A DNA stretch of 64,000 bases from Candidatus Saccharimonadales bacterium (GCA_039928925.1 JBDSSF010000003.1:270858-334857), one strand, 5' to 3'; positions 42,617 to 50,639 are shown, counted from the stretch's first letter. The notes: generated by a model not told the origin, from the letters alone. Made by a program: numbers and translations.

Positions 42617-42914
42617 TTTTCGTACCAAGATTGAGATATTGATGGCTCAAGTACCGTCTGGCAAAGTAACTACGTACGGTGATTTGGCTGGCTTAGCGGG
42701 TCATGCGCATGCAAGCCGAATTGTCGGGGGGATTGCACACTACGGTGATACTGAGTTACCATGGCATCGTTTGGTAAATCGTTTTGGTGGTCTAGCCGCT
42801 GGCTTCCACGGTGGTAGAGAAGCTCAAGCTCAACTTCTTAAGCAAGAAGGAGTGACTTCGACTGACTATATCGTAGATAATTTTAAGGACTTACGATGGT
42901 ATCCGCAAATCTAG
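42567..42914 (+). CDS. Alkyltransferase-like protein (MGMT-type, Cys replaced by Trp)
   Basis: About 115 residues from GTG 42567; TTG 42549 or ATG 42642 are alternatives, and the start is unclear because the 5' end overlaps the HAD scrap. It has VPSGKVTTYGDLAGLAGHAHASRIVGGIAH, the active-site region reads PWHRLVN instead of PCHRV, then GGLAAGFHGGREAQAQLLKQEGV. Proteins with Trp for the acceptor Cys bind O6-alkylguanine and hand the lesion to nucleotide excision repair. It overlaps the miaA start by 19 nt. Confidence 0.82.
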   Translation: MYWYQLHRGLTELPTDNFRTKIEILMAQVPSGKVTTYGDLAGLAGHAHASRIVGGIAHYGDTELPWHRLVNRFGGLAAGFHGGREAQAQLLKQEGVTSTDYIVDNFKDLRWYPQI

Positions 42915-43795
42915 CATCTAAGTGCCAGCTACCTCTTGTCGTTATCGTTGGTCCAACGGCTAGTGGCAAAACAAGTCTATCAATTGATCTTGCCCGTGAG
43001 TTTAACGGTGAAATTATTTGTGCTGATTCACGCACTATATATAAAGGTATGGATATTGGAACTGCCAAACCTTCGCTAGAGGAGCAATCAATCGTTCCGC
43101 ATTGGGGTATCGACCTTAAGTACCCTGATGAGTCATTCAACGTGGCTGACTTTAAGGCCTACGCGGATCAAAAAATTATGGAGATCCGTGCAAGAGGACA
43201 CGTACCGTTCCTTGTTGGTGGAACTGGCCTGTATGTGGATTCGGTTCTTTATAATTATACCTTCGGTCCCCCCGCAGACCCAGCGCTGCGCGCAGAACTA
43301 GATGTACTCGATATCCAACAGTTGCATGAATATTGTAATAATAACAATATAGAATTGCCTGAGAATAGTAAAAACAAACGTTATATAATTCGAGCAATTG
43401 AGCAAAAAGGCATAAGCACTAACAGACTCAGCGAGCCGATTTCAAATTCAATCGTAGTAGGAATAGCAACGGACATGAAAACATTAAGAGAAAGAATTGC
43501 CTATCGTACTGAACAGTTATTTGACAATGGTGTTGTAGAAGAAGCTACTACATTGGGCAAAAAATATGGCTGGGAAACTGAAGCAATGACAGCAAACATC
43601 TATCGATTAGTTCATTCGTATCTTGAAAATGAAATATCTTTAGACGGAGCCAAAGAAAAATTTACAACACTTGATTACCAACTAGCGAAGCGTCAAATGA
43701 CATGGCTACGACGTAGTGAATATATAACATGGCTCGATCTCTCCTCAGCTAAAGATTACCTCGTGGAAACACTCGTAAAGCAGACACGGCCGTGA
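42896..43795 (+). CDS. miaA: tRNA dimethylallyltransferase
   Basis: Adds the isopentenyl group to A37 of tRNAs reading U-starting codons. 299 residues; P-loop VIVGPTASGKTSLSIDLA (about 17-33), ADSRTIYKGMDIGTAKP (about 44-60), PFLVGGTGLYVDSVL (about 102-116), RIAYRTEQLF and DYQLAKRQMTWLRR (about 260-275). It starts inside the alkyltransferase-like gene with no clear SD, so it is translationally coupled. Confidence 0.95.
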   Translation: MVSANLASKCQLPLVVIVGPTASGKTSLSIDLAREFNGEIICADSRTIYKGMDIGTAKPSLEEQSIVPHWGIDLKYPDESFNVADFKAYADQKIMEIRARGHVPFLVGGTGLYVDSVLYNYTFGPPADPALRAELDVLDIQQLHEYCNNNNIELPENSKNKRYIIRAIEQKGISTNRLSEPISNSIVVGIATDMKTLRERIAYRTEQLFDNGVVEEATTLGKKYGWETEAMTANIYRLVHSYLENEISLDGAKEKFTTLDYQLAKRQMTWLRRSEYITWLDLSSAKDYLVETLVKQTRP

Positions 43796-43830
43796 TATAG
43801 TAGAACACGAAAGTTATACGAGTATAGGGA

Positions 43831-44424
43831 ATGATTGACGCACTATTTGGTTCAAAAACAAGGGTAAAACTACTTCATCTGTTTCTTAATAATCCAGGGA
43901 AGGCTTTTTACGTTCGTGAAATTACACGTCTTATTGATGAACAAATAAATTCTGTTCGTCGCGAGTTATCAAACCTTCTAGAAGTCGGTGTCATTACAAG
44001 TGATAGTGCAGACAACAAGCTTTATTATGAAATTAACCAGCGCTATGAATTCTTCGTGCCATTTCGAGCAATATTTGCCGATGAACGCATCGAAGCTTCA
44101 ACGGATACTAATGGTGCACATTCATGGCAGGATCGTATAAAAGCACTAACTGGAATTCGGCTCGCTCTTATAGCGGGTGTTCTAGTGAAGGGTTCGACGA
44201 GTGAAGTAGATTTACTTATTGTCGGAGACGTGTCTGCGGCAAAAGTGAAGTCAACAATGAGAGACATAGAGAAGCAGGAGTCACGTGAGTTAAATTACAG
44301 CGTACTGACATATGATGACTTCTATTATCGTTTAAGCGTTCGTGATAAGTTTATTACAGAGATTCTAGCTGGTAAACATGCAGTACTCATTGATCAGGAT
44401 AATATGCTGAAATTGCAGAAATAG
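43831..44424 (+). CDS. Winged-helix protein with nucleotidyltransferase-like domain
   Basis: 197 residues. An N-terminal winged helix (about 1-72; FGSKTRVKLLHLFLNNPGKAFYVREITRLI) and a C-terminal domain with VLVKGSTSEVDLLIVGDV (about 111-128), which resembles the GS...DxD strand of MNT-type nucleotidyltransferases but keeps only one Asp (DLL), so activity is doubtful. It may be a regulator with a vestigial NTase sensor. A TATAGT lies about 30 nt upstream. The MBL gene follows 9 nt later. Confidence 0.72.
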   Translation: MIDALFGSKTRVKLLHLFLNNPGKAFYVREITRLIDEQINSVRRELSNLLEVGVITSDSADNKLYYEINQRYEFFVPFRAIFADERIEASTDTNGAHSWQDRIKALTGIRLALIAGVLVKGSTSEVDLLIVGDVSAAKVKSTMRDIEKQESRELNYSVLTYDDFYYRLSVRDKFITEILAGKHAVLIDQDNMLKLQK

Positions 44425-44433
44425 GAGAAAACA

Positions 44434-45069
44434 ATGTTTGATATTGAATATAAAGGCGGTAACACAGTCGTTATCACAACAAAAAAAACAGCGGCAGTCA
44501 TAGATCCCGCATTATCTGTCGTGGGTCTTAAGGACGTGTCAGTAAAAGACGCAGTTGAGATCGCGACTGAAGCTCGTTTTGCGACCAGTCATCCTGATGC
44601 GCGAATACTCATTGAAGGTCCTGGAGAATATGAGACTGCTGATTTCGCCGTTAAGGGTATTACTGCCCAGCGCCATATAGATACACCCGATAATGGACGT
44701 GCTAGTACTATCTATCGAATTGAAGTTGGCGATGCGCGTATTGGAGTCATTGGTAACATTGCTCCAAAACTTTCAGAAGACCAGCTTGAAGCACTTGGCC
44801 TTATTGATATTCTTATTCTTCCTGTTGGTGGTAGCGGATATACGCTTGATGCTACGTCAGCCGCCTCGTTAATTCGTCAGATTGACCCAAAGGTTGTTAT
44901 TCCGACTCATTATCATGATGATGCATTAGCTTACGAAGTGCCCCAGGATACACTTGATACTTTTGTGAAAGAACTTGGCGCCCCAGTTGAAGTTGTATCG
45001 AAGTACAAAGTCAAATCAGTAGCCGTGTTGCCTGATGCGCTAACGGTTATCGAAGTAACTCGTAGCTAA
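44434..45069 (+). CDS. MBL-fold protein lacking the HxHxDH motif
   Basis: 211 residues with the order of COG2220-type metallo-beta-lactamase fold proteins: VVITTKKTAAVIDPAL, GPGEYET (about 68-74), a middle DILILPVGGSGYTLD and PTHYHDD (about 155-161). The first zinc motif is not present (ATSHPDARIL stands there), so metal binding is probably incomplete. AGGAGAAAACA precedes the ATG. It probably forms a pair with the wHTH gene; function unknown. Confidence 0.7.
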   Translation: MFDIEYKGGNTVVITTKKTAAVIDPALSVVGLKDVSVKDAVEIATEARFATSHPDARILIEGPGEYETADFAVKGITAQRHIDTPDNGRASTIYRIEVGDARIGVIGNIAPKLSEDQLEALGLIDILILPVGGSGYTLDATSAASLIRQIDPKVVIPTHYHDDALAYEVPQDTLDTFVKELGAPVEVVSKYKVKSVAVLPDALTVIEVTRS

Positions 45070-45076
45070 TTTTAGG

Positions 45077-45120
45077 AAATATTAAAACAACCTCTCGATC
45101 GAGAGGTTGTTTTAATATTT
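45077..45120. terminator. Bidirectional terminator between MBL gene and rpmB
   Basis: A 20-bp perfect stem AAATATTAAAACAACCTCTC with a GATC loop, flanked by A and T runs, serving both convergent genes. Confidence 0.93.
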
Positions 45121-45131
45121 CGTACTAAGAA

Positions 45132-45335
45132 TTAGCGAGCTTTTTGGAGGATGCCTTTTTTCTTAAGCGTTCGAATCGCCTGCGTACATAGAATCATCGT
45201 TACTTTTTGACCGTCTACTTCGAAAGTTTTCTTTTGAAGGTTAGGTTTAAATACGCGGTTAGTGCGACGCAAAGAAAAGCTGACGTTGTTGCCAAATTGT
45301 TTACCTTTTCCAGTTAGTTCACATCGTGCTGCCAT
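45132..45335 (-). CDS. rpmB: 50S ribosomal protein L28
   Basis: 67 residues: MAARCELTGKGKQFGNNVSFSLRRTNRVFKPNLQKK..., the standard L28 start with one Cys. It is monocistronic, with a minus-strand TATACT about 55 nt upstream. Confidence 0.94.
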   Translation of the reverse strand: MAARCELTGKGKQFGNNVSFSLRRTNRVFKPNLQKKTFEVDGQKVTMILCTQAIRTLKKKGILQKAR

Positions 45336-45483
45336 AATTATTTCTCACTTATTTTTTACAATCTGTATCAGTATAGCTTTTTTTAGAATAATCGTCAAGG
45401 TTAAGTTCACTTTACTATCAATAGGATAGTTGTTTGGTTATGCTTGGGGAGAAGTGCAAAGTAAGACATAATAAGGAGAATAT

Positions 45484-46194
45484 ATGAGTTACGAGTCAGA
45501 AGCCCACCCAGCACAGGTTGCGATTATGCGCTATCTGTTATTCACGCCACAGGCAGGTTTTGCAGAACTGCAAAAACGAACAAATCTTACTAGTGATCAT
45601 TTTAATTTTCATATAAAAAAATTACTTGATGAAGGGTATGTTGAAAAGTCGGATGGTCACTACAAGTTAAGTCGCAAGGGCAAAGAATATGCAAATCGTA
45701 TGGATACTGACGAGAATGAGATTGAGAAACAACCAAAAGTTTCAGTCGTGATAATCCTCGAACGCAAAAATGAAAATGGCGAACGCGAATTTTTGTACCA
45801 ACAACGTAAAAAGAACCCATATTTTGATTTTTGGGGTAGGCTGGGAGGCAAGATGCGCTGGGGTGAGTCGGTAATAGATGCTGCTAAGCGTGAGCTGTTT
45901 GAAGAGGCGAAGCTTGAAGCGGACTTAGAATTCAAACTACTGTACCATAAGCGAGACTTTGATAAGTTAAATGGTCGACTGCTTGAGGATAAGCTGTTTT
46001 TCTGCGCTTACGGTACACAGTATACGGGTAATCTTATGGAAAAGTTTGAAGGCGGCATTAATAGGTGGATGACAGAAGAGGAATTTCGACAACAGCCAAA
46101 ACGCTTTACTAGCGTCGATGATATGACAGTGGCGATTGACGAAGGTAAGGCCTTTCTTGAACGCGAATTCTACTACGACGAATCAGAATACTAA
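45484..46194 (+). CDS. Winged-helix plus Nudix hydrolase protein
   Basis: 236 residues. An N-terminal MarR/ArsR-like winged helix (about 1-75; ELQKRTNLTSDHFNFHIKKLLDEGYVE) is joined to a Nudix domain (about 82-225). The Nudix box GKMRWGESVIDAAKRELFEEAKL keeps the metal-binding REL.EE and differs only at the late Gly. It may hydrolyse a nucleotide derivative and sense it, or be a Nudix-type regulator such as NrtR; the substrate is not visible. AAGGAG precedes the ATG by 7 nt. Confidence 0.83.
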   Translation: MSYESEAHPAQVAIMRYLLFTPQAGFAELQKRTNLTSDHFNFHIKKLLDEGYVEKSDGHYKLSRKGKEYANRMDTDENEIEKQPKVSVVIILERKNENGEREFLYQQRKKNPYFDFWGRLGGKMRWGESVIDAAKRELFEEAKLEADLEFKLLYHKRDFDKLNGRLLEDKLFFCAYGTQYTGNLMEKFEGGINRWMTEEEFRQQPKRFTSVDDMTVAIDEGKAFLEREFYYDESEY

Positions 46195-46201
46195 ATTCCT
46201 G

Positions 46202-46207
46202 TATAAT
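46202..46207 (+). promoter_or_regulatory. -10 TATAAT for the M50 peptidase gene (leaderless)
   Basis: CTGTATAATAG with 8 nt to the ATG at 46216 and no SD. Confidence 0.6.
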
Positions 46208-46215
46208 AGATTTAT

Positions 46216-46851
46216 ATGGATATTGGATACATTCTTATAGTACTAGGGACAATCTTGGTATCTATGACTCTTCATGAGGCGATGCACGGCTACGTTGCAT
46301 ACTTTTTAGGTGATGACACGGCAAAACTTCAAGGTCGTCTTACGCTGAACCCCATAAAACACATTGATCCATTCCTTACAATCTTACTGCCTCTTATGTT
46401 GGCAGTAACCGGAGCCCCAATATTTGGTGGTGCTAAGCCGGTGCCTTTTAATCCAGCAAGACTAAAGTACGATGAATGGGGCGCCGCACTTGTAGCAGTT
46501 GCTGGACCTCTAACAAATTTCATACTAGCATTCGTGCTATTCGGGGTGTATGTGCTCGTAGGCGCGCCTCAGGACGGTATACTGGGACAAATACTTGTAA
46601 CGAGTGTTATGGTAAACCTTGGATTCTTCATCTTTAACATGATCCCGATTCCACCCCTTGATGGTTCTCGGGTCCTCTATGCACTTGCGCCCGAGTTTGT
46701 TCGAAGAGGGATGGAAGCAGTCGAACGATTTGGCATTATATTTGTCTTTTTGATCGTTCTTGTTGCAGGCTCATTATTGAGCGCTTATATGGGGGCGGCA
46801 CTCACTTTCTTCGTTAGTTTATTTAGTCGAGTATTTGGATTATCCGTATAG
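46216..46851 (+). CDS. M50-family intramembrane zinc metalloprotease
   Basis: 211 residues with about five membrane helices. The zinc site HEAMH (about 20-24) is in helix 1 and the third ligand lies in NMIPIPPLDGSRVLYAL (about 140-156), the NPxxDG-type motif. No PDZ domain is present, as in the short M50B group. Likely role is cleavage of membrane-bound regulators or leftover signal peptides; the substrate is unknown. Confidence 0.87.
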   Translation: MDIGYILIVLGTILVSMTLHEAMHGYVAYFLGDDTAKLQGRLTLNPIKHIDPFLTILLPLMLAVTGAPIFGGAKPVPFNPARLKYDEWGAALVAVAGPLTNFILAFVLFGVYVLVGAPQDGILGQILVTSVMVNLGFFIFNMIPIPPLDGSRVLYALAPEFVRRGMEAVERFGIIFVFLIVLVAGSLLSAYMGAALTFFVSLFSRVFGLSV

Positions 46852-46859
46852 CAAAGTGC

Positions 46860-46865
46860 TATAAT
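46860..46865 (+). promoter_or_regulatory. -10 TATAAT of the 6S-like RNA
   Basis: GTGCTATAATAGAAGAG, 7 nt before the predicted RNA 5' end. Confidence 0.6.
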
Positions 46866-46871
46866 AGAAGA

Positions 46872-47019
46872 GTCCCAAAGTCGCCTAGGCGCGCATGATT
46901 TTCCTGAATATCATATAGATAGGGAACTCAAATGATTCATTTCCGAGGAAGTGATTTGAGAGTACCCACCTTTGCCTTACGGCGGGGAATATCGAGCGTT
47001 GACAGCTGACTTTGGGGCT
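46872..47019 (+). ncRNA. 6S-like structured RNA
   Basis: About 148 nt with its own promoter and no reading frame. CCCAAAGTC near the 5' end pairs with GACTTTGGG near the 3' end. A terminal hairpin (46933-46977: GGGAACTCAAAT..., CATTTCC-GA-GGAAGTG, ATTTGAG...CCC) lies at the far end, and the middle is a large, poorly paired bubble. Closed end, open bubble and terminal hairpin are the layout of 6S RNA, which mimics an open promoter and binds RNA polymerase. No sequence-level match was possible, so the identity is tentative. Confidence 0.55.
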
Positions 47020-47090
47020 TTATGATTAAAAGACATAACCCACACTCATGTTTTTGCAAGCACCAAAGATTCATAGAAAGATATTAAGGT

Positions 47091-47963
47091 ATGAAACAAC
47101 TTATCTCTGTCAGAGCAATTATTCGTAAAGATGACAAGACATTATTACTGCAGCGGGCGAATGGTCGTGACAGTATTCTCGGTAAGTACGAATTACCTGG
47201 TGGTAAATTAGGATATGGCGAGCAGCCAGAAGATGCACTCACTCATTACATAGAGCAAGAGACAGGTTTGATTGCACAGACCGCACAGTTATTTGATGTA
47301 CTGACATATGTTGACCATGACGATCGAGATATACAGTATGTTTTTATATTGTATCTTGTTGGCTTGTCTGGGGGATCATCAATTACTCTAAGTCAGAACT
47401 ATAATCACTACCACTGGCAAAAGATGTCAGAAATACATCAAGAGGAATTAACAGAGTCTACAAAACTACTGTTGGGAATATCACAACAAGTCATTACATC
47501 TGCTAAAGAGGATGTATTAATTGGTAACGATGTCATAAAGTCTACAGACTTAACTCACGCTATCATCTATTCAGACGGTGGGTCTCGTGGTAATCCTGGT
47601 CCATCAGCTTCAGGATATATCATTATGGATAGTAGGGAAAACGTATTACATCAAGGCGGTATGTATCTTGGGATTACGACTAATAATTTAGCTGAATATC
47701 AAGGTTTACGGCTCGGACTTGAAAAGGCAGTAGAGTTAGGTGTTAGAACAGTTGATTTTCGACTGGATAGTATGCTGGTTGTGAACCAAATGAACGGTAT
47801 ATATACAATAAAAAATCGTGAACTTTGGCCTGTTAATGAGCGGGTTAGAGAATTGGTTATGAAATTTGATAAAGTTACTTTCAGCCATGTTCACCGTGAA
47901 TTTAACCAGCTGGCTGATGGAATGGTCAATAAAATTTTAAACGCTCATACCCATGGGGAATAG
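47091..47963 (+). CDS. Nudix-like domain fused to RNase HI
   Basis: 290 residues. The N-terminal Nudix fold (about 1-135) has GGKLGYGEQPEDALTHYIEQETGL: two residues of the catalytic REx(x)EE are changed (THYIEQE), so hydrolysis is doubtful. The C-terminal RNase HI (about 160-285) has DGGSRGNPGPSASGY (first Asp), NLAEYQGL (Glu), RLDSMLVVNQ (Asp) and NQLADGMVN (final Asp), all four catalytic acids present. It probably removes RNA from RNA-DNA hybrids. It is located directly before rnpB. Confidence 0.87.
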   Translation: MKQLISVRAIIRKDDKTLLLQRANGRDSILGKYELPGGKLGYGEQPEDALTHYIEQETGLIAQTAQLFDVLTYVDHDDRDIQYVFILYLVGLSGGSSITLSQNYNHYHWQKMSEIHQEELTESTKLLLGISQQVITSAKEDVLIGNDVIKSTDLTHAIIYSDGGSRGNPGPSASGYIIMDSRENVLHQGGMYLGITTNNLAEYQGLRLGLEKAVELGVRTVDFRLDSMLVVNQMNGIYTIKNRELWPVNERVRELVMKFDKVTFSHVHREFNQLADGMVNKILNAHTHGE

Positions 47964-47965
47964 CG

Positions 47966-47971
47966 TATAAT
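47966..47971 (+). promoter_or_regulatory. -10 TATAAT of rnpB
   Basis: AGCGTATAATAGC just after the RNase HI stop, 7 nt before the RNA. Confidence 0.65.
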
Positions 47972-47978
47972 AGCTGAC

Positions 47979-48313
47979 AGGTAGCTCGTTAGATGATCGC
48001 TTGCTCGAAAGAATAAGAGGAAAGTCCGGGCAGCATAGGACAATGACAGTCGCTAACGGCGACCGGGGGTGACCCTAGGGAAAGTGCCACAGAAACGAAA
48101 CTACCCCGTTAAAAGGGAAAAGGTGAAACGAGTGGGGTAAAAGCCCACAGCAACGTGCGGTGACGCACGGAGGAGGTAAACCCTGTCTGCTGCAAGGAGA
48201 TTTGCATTAAGGGCGGTCCGTCCGCAGATCGCTATCCGCTTGATTCGCATGGCAACATTCGAACTAGATAGATGATCGTCCACGACAGAACCCGGCTTAC
48301 AGATGAGCTACCT
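47979..48313 (+). ncRNA. rnpB: RNase P RNA
   Basis: Catalytic RNA that trims tRNA 5' ends. About 335 nt, bacterial type A-like. P1 is AGGTAGCTC/GAGCTACCT. CR-I GAGGAAAGTCCGGGC, CACAGAAACGAAAC, GGTGAAACGAGTGGGGTAA, GCAACGTGCGGTGACGCACGGAGGAGGTAAACCC and the final ACAGAACCCGGCTTACAGA are all recognisable. Confidence 0.95.
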
Positions 48314-48350
48314 ACCAAAAAAACCGCCAAAGAGGCGGTTTTTTTGGTAG
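48312..48350. terminator. Bidirectional terminator between rnpB and rplT
   Basis: CTACCAAAAAAACCGCC / GGCGGTTTTTTTGGTAG, 17-bp stem with AAAGA loop. It serves rnpB on the plus strand and rplT on the minus strand. Confidence 0.94.
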
Positions 48351-48365
48351 TAAGAAGTAAGGTAA

Positions 48366-48713
48366 CTAGGCTTTTGAAGCGCTTTTTACAATTTCTGCGA
48401 ACGCTTTTGGTTCTTTTACTACTAATTCAGCAAGTACTTTACGATCAAGCTCGATGTTTGCTGCTTTTAAGCTAGCGATGAGCTTTCCGTATGTTGTACC
48501 TTGCTCACGGGCAGCAGCGTTAATACGAGTGATCCAAAGACCACGTAGATCACGTTTCCTGTTGCGGCGGTCACGGTATGCATACTGTAATGCTTTAATA
48601 ACGGCTTGTTTTGCAAGACGGTACGAACGCGTACGGCTATGTTGCATGCCTTTCGCTAGTTTGATCATTTTTTTGTGCTTGGCTGATGCTGTGACACCTC
48701 GTTTAACTCGCAT
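48366..48713 (-). CDS. rplT: 50S ribosomal protein L20
   Basis: 115 residues: [23 protein letters not shown].. and [24 protein letters not shown]. Last gene of infC-rpmI-rplT, 1 nt after rpmI. L20 is the usual autoregulator of this operon. Confidence 0.96.
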   Translation of the reverse strand: MRVKRGVTASAKHKKMIKLAKGMQHSRTRSYRLAKQAVIKALQYAYRDRRNRKRDLRGLWITRINAAAREQGTTYGKLIASLKAANIELDRKVLAELVVKEPKAFAEIVKSASKA

Positions 48714-48714
48714 A

Positions 48715-48909
48715 TTATACTCCTAGGGCTCGTTTAACATTTTTCGCCATAGAACCTGTAACGATTCCAGTGGTGTTGATTGCACGCTTACGGCTTTTAC
48801 TCTTCTTTGAAAGAAAGTGAGCACCGAAAGCACGTCGACGTGTCAATTTACCCGTACTGGTAATTTTGATACGTTTCGCAGTTCCCTTGTGGGTCTTTAT
48901 CTTTGGCAT
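48715..48909 (-). CDS. rpmI: 50S ribosomal protein L35
   Basis: 64 residues: [37 protein letters not shown]... The start overlaps the infC stop by one base (TAATG), so it is coupled. Confidence 0.95.
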   Translation of the reverse strand: MPKIKTHKGTAKRIKITSTGKLTRRRAFGAHFLSKKSKSRKRAINTTGIVTGSMAKNVKRALGV

Positions 48910-49415
48910 TATTTACTCCTTACTACTATACTCAGATTGCGACCAGCCATCTGAGGTTTTTGCTCTAATATTGCATCATTCTCGAGAAGAGCTACAATCT
49001 TATCAATCAGTACATACCCAAGTTCTTTGTGAGCCATCTCTCGCCCGCGGTAGAAAATGAGAATCTTTACTTTGTGTCCATCCTCTAGAAAACTTCTAAT
49101 TTTACGAAGTTTAATATCAAGATCACCCGATCCAATTTTCAGACCGAATCGCATCTGCTTCAGTTCGGAAGCTTTACTGCTTTTACGGTTTTTCTGTTGC
49201 TCTTTCATCTTTTGGTACTGGTACTTACCCCAGTCAACGACCTTTGCAACAGGTGGATCAGCATTGGGAGATATTTCAACTAGGTCAACACCCGCTTCTT
49301 CGGCTAGTTTTAGCGCATCTGCTCTTGAGACGATGCCTAACTGCTCTCCATTTGCTCCGATGACACGAAGTTCTCGTGCGCGTATTCCCTCGTTGATACG
49401 AACTGATGTGTTGAT
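48909..49415 (-). CDS. infC: Translation initiation factor IF-3, probable AUC start
   Basis: Binds 30S, proofs start-codon choice. About 168 residues. The first standard start in the frame (ATG 49208) would delete the whole N-terminal domain, but the same frame upstream encodes INTSVRINEGIRARELRVIG, GEQLGIVSRADALKLAEEAGVDLVEISP and WGKYQYQK, all classic IF-3. The only sensible start is ATC at 49415-49413, 6 nt after GAGGAG. infC of E. coli begins with AUU, which lets IF-3 repress its own mRNA. The C-terminal domain (DLDIKLRKIRSFLEDGHKVKILIFYRGREMAH) is complete. Confidence 0.9.
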   Translation of the reverse strand: MNTSVRINEGIRARELRVIGANGEQLGIVSRADALKLAEEAGVDLVEISPNADPPVAKVVDWGKYQYQKMKEQQKNRKSSKASELKQMRFGLKIGSGDLDIKLRKIRSFLEDGHKVKILIFYRGREMAHKELGYVLIDKIVALLENDAILEQKPQMAGRNLSIVVRSK

Positions 49416-49465
49416 TGTGATCTCCTCTTTCGAGTGTGCTTTATTTTTCGCGTTACTCGGTGACT

Positions 49466-49494
49466 ATTTTATCAGATACGGACCGGTAGTACAA
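49466..49494 (-). promoter_or_regulatory. Promoter of infC-rpmI-rplT
   Basis: Minus-strand TTGTAC (49494-49489), 17-bp spacer, TAAAAT (49471-49466). The leader is about 45 nt before the ATC start. Confidence 0.55.
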
Positions 49495-49499
49495 GAGTT

Positions 49500-50110
49500 G
49501 GTATCGATATTGTAATAGGTTAGTGGCAAGAATGTTTATGTTATTATCCTGTTTCTTAATATTAACAAGCAGCATTTAAGCTCAACAAGTCCTTCGGTAA
49601 TTATGCAAAGTCTTTATATTCGTATAAAATTTCTTAGTAATTGATTTTTTGTCTATCATTTTTAATACTTTAATCAAAGAATATTTTGTTGATTTAAATA
49701 CTACTTTCTCATCTGTAAATTTTAATAACATAAGCAATTTCACACATAAAATATAAAATATATAGTGTGAATATGTCTACATTTCTTCATATAATATGCT
49801 TTATTTATGGCCCCGACGACACTATTTCTTAGTTGTACTTTTTGAGTGACTTTAAAAATCCGTGATGAAATGTGATGTGCCCCAAGAAGCTCAGGAAACG
49901 GCAGAACGCCTAACCTAATAGTTGGATGTCTTTTTCCGCGATCTCTCATAGTATGAGTAAACGACGAAAGCTAAAAAGGGAATTATTCAATCTACATGCG
50001 ACTGAAACGGCAATTCACGAGATAATATTTTGAGTTATCAGTGAAAGTCTAGTAAATACCTAAGCTTGACTTAAAATCTGCTACCACTGTTTCTTATCTG
50101 TAAATTCTGC
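49500..50110. other. AT-rich stretch without a supported gene
   Basis: About 600 nt between infC and tmRNA. One minus-strand frame (49740-49949, 69 codons) has an Arg-rich, coding-like start but ends in low-complexity aromatic residues and has no SD. I see nothing else. Confidence 0.5.
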
Positions 50111-50116
50111 TATACT
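50111..50116 (+). promoter_or_regulatory. -10 TATACT of the tmRNA
   Basis: TCTGCTATACTATAT, 15 nt before the mature tmRNA 5' end. Confidence 0.6.
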
Positions 50117-50131
50117 ATATATATTCATGTT

Positions 50132-50539
50132 GGGGCTGAATTTAGCTTTCGACAGAGGGAACTTAACAGATTATTTTGCAAGCCGACCATACACGTACGT
50201 ATATTTTTAATTGCAACTAAACTTGCTAAGACAATCAAGAGTATTCCTGCTGTATTTGCGCAAGCATTTACTCCAGCTACTCTTGCTGTCGCACACGTAG
50301 CCTAATACGCTTCGTCATCATTATCTACAGGCGACATAGTAGATAGTGGTGTTATATATATGTCGCTTACTTTCTTAATGCGCAGCGGCATTACCACAGG
50401 ACATTTTACCGCGTGACCAGTTAGACATTTTTGCTTATCTTTGAGTCTAATGGGTCATAAATTATTAAGATAAACTATGCTTGTAGACGAATAGTCCGTT
50501 ACCTTTTGGACCGGGGGGCAGTGCCCCGCAGCTCCACCA
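50132..50539 (+). ncRNA. ssrA: tmRNA (one-piece)
   Basis: About 408 nt; rescues stalled ribosomes. The 5' GGGGCTGAATTTAGCTTTCGACAG and 3' CAGCTCC-ACCA form the tRNA-like acceptor with encoded CCA. The tag frame appears to resume at GCA 50213 (ATKLAKTIKS...) and ends at TAA 50303-50305, giving 30 residues that finish ...LAVAHVA. A pseudoknot-rich 3' half follows. The tag is unusually long and ends HVA rather than the common LAA. Confidence 0.92.
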
Positions 50540-50550
50540 ATTTGAATAAT

Positions 50551-50583
50551 AAAGATCCACCTAATTTAGGTGGATCTTTCTAT
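50551..50583 (+). terminator. tmRNA terminator
   Basis: AAAGATCCACCTA-ATT-TAGGTGGATCTTT, 13-bp stem ending in the T-run. Confidence 0.92.
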
Positions 50584-50607
50584 GTATAGATAAAAATTCT
50601 TTAAATA

Positions 50608-50636
50608 AAACAACCGCCTGCGAGGAACGGTTGTTT
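50608..50636. terminator. Second hairpin after tmRNA
   Basis: AAACAACCG/CGGTTGTTT with a GC-rich loop. A/T runs on both sides allow use in either direction. Confidence 0.65.
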
Positions 50637-50639
50637 CGT

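Noticed and set aside
49740..49949. 69-codon minus-strand frame between infC and tmRNA
   Set aside because: Coding-like at its start only, no SD or promoter, low-complexity end. It could be a decayed fragment, but a gene call is not supported.
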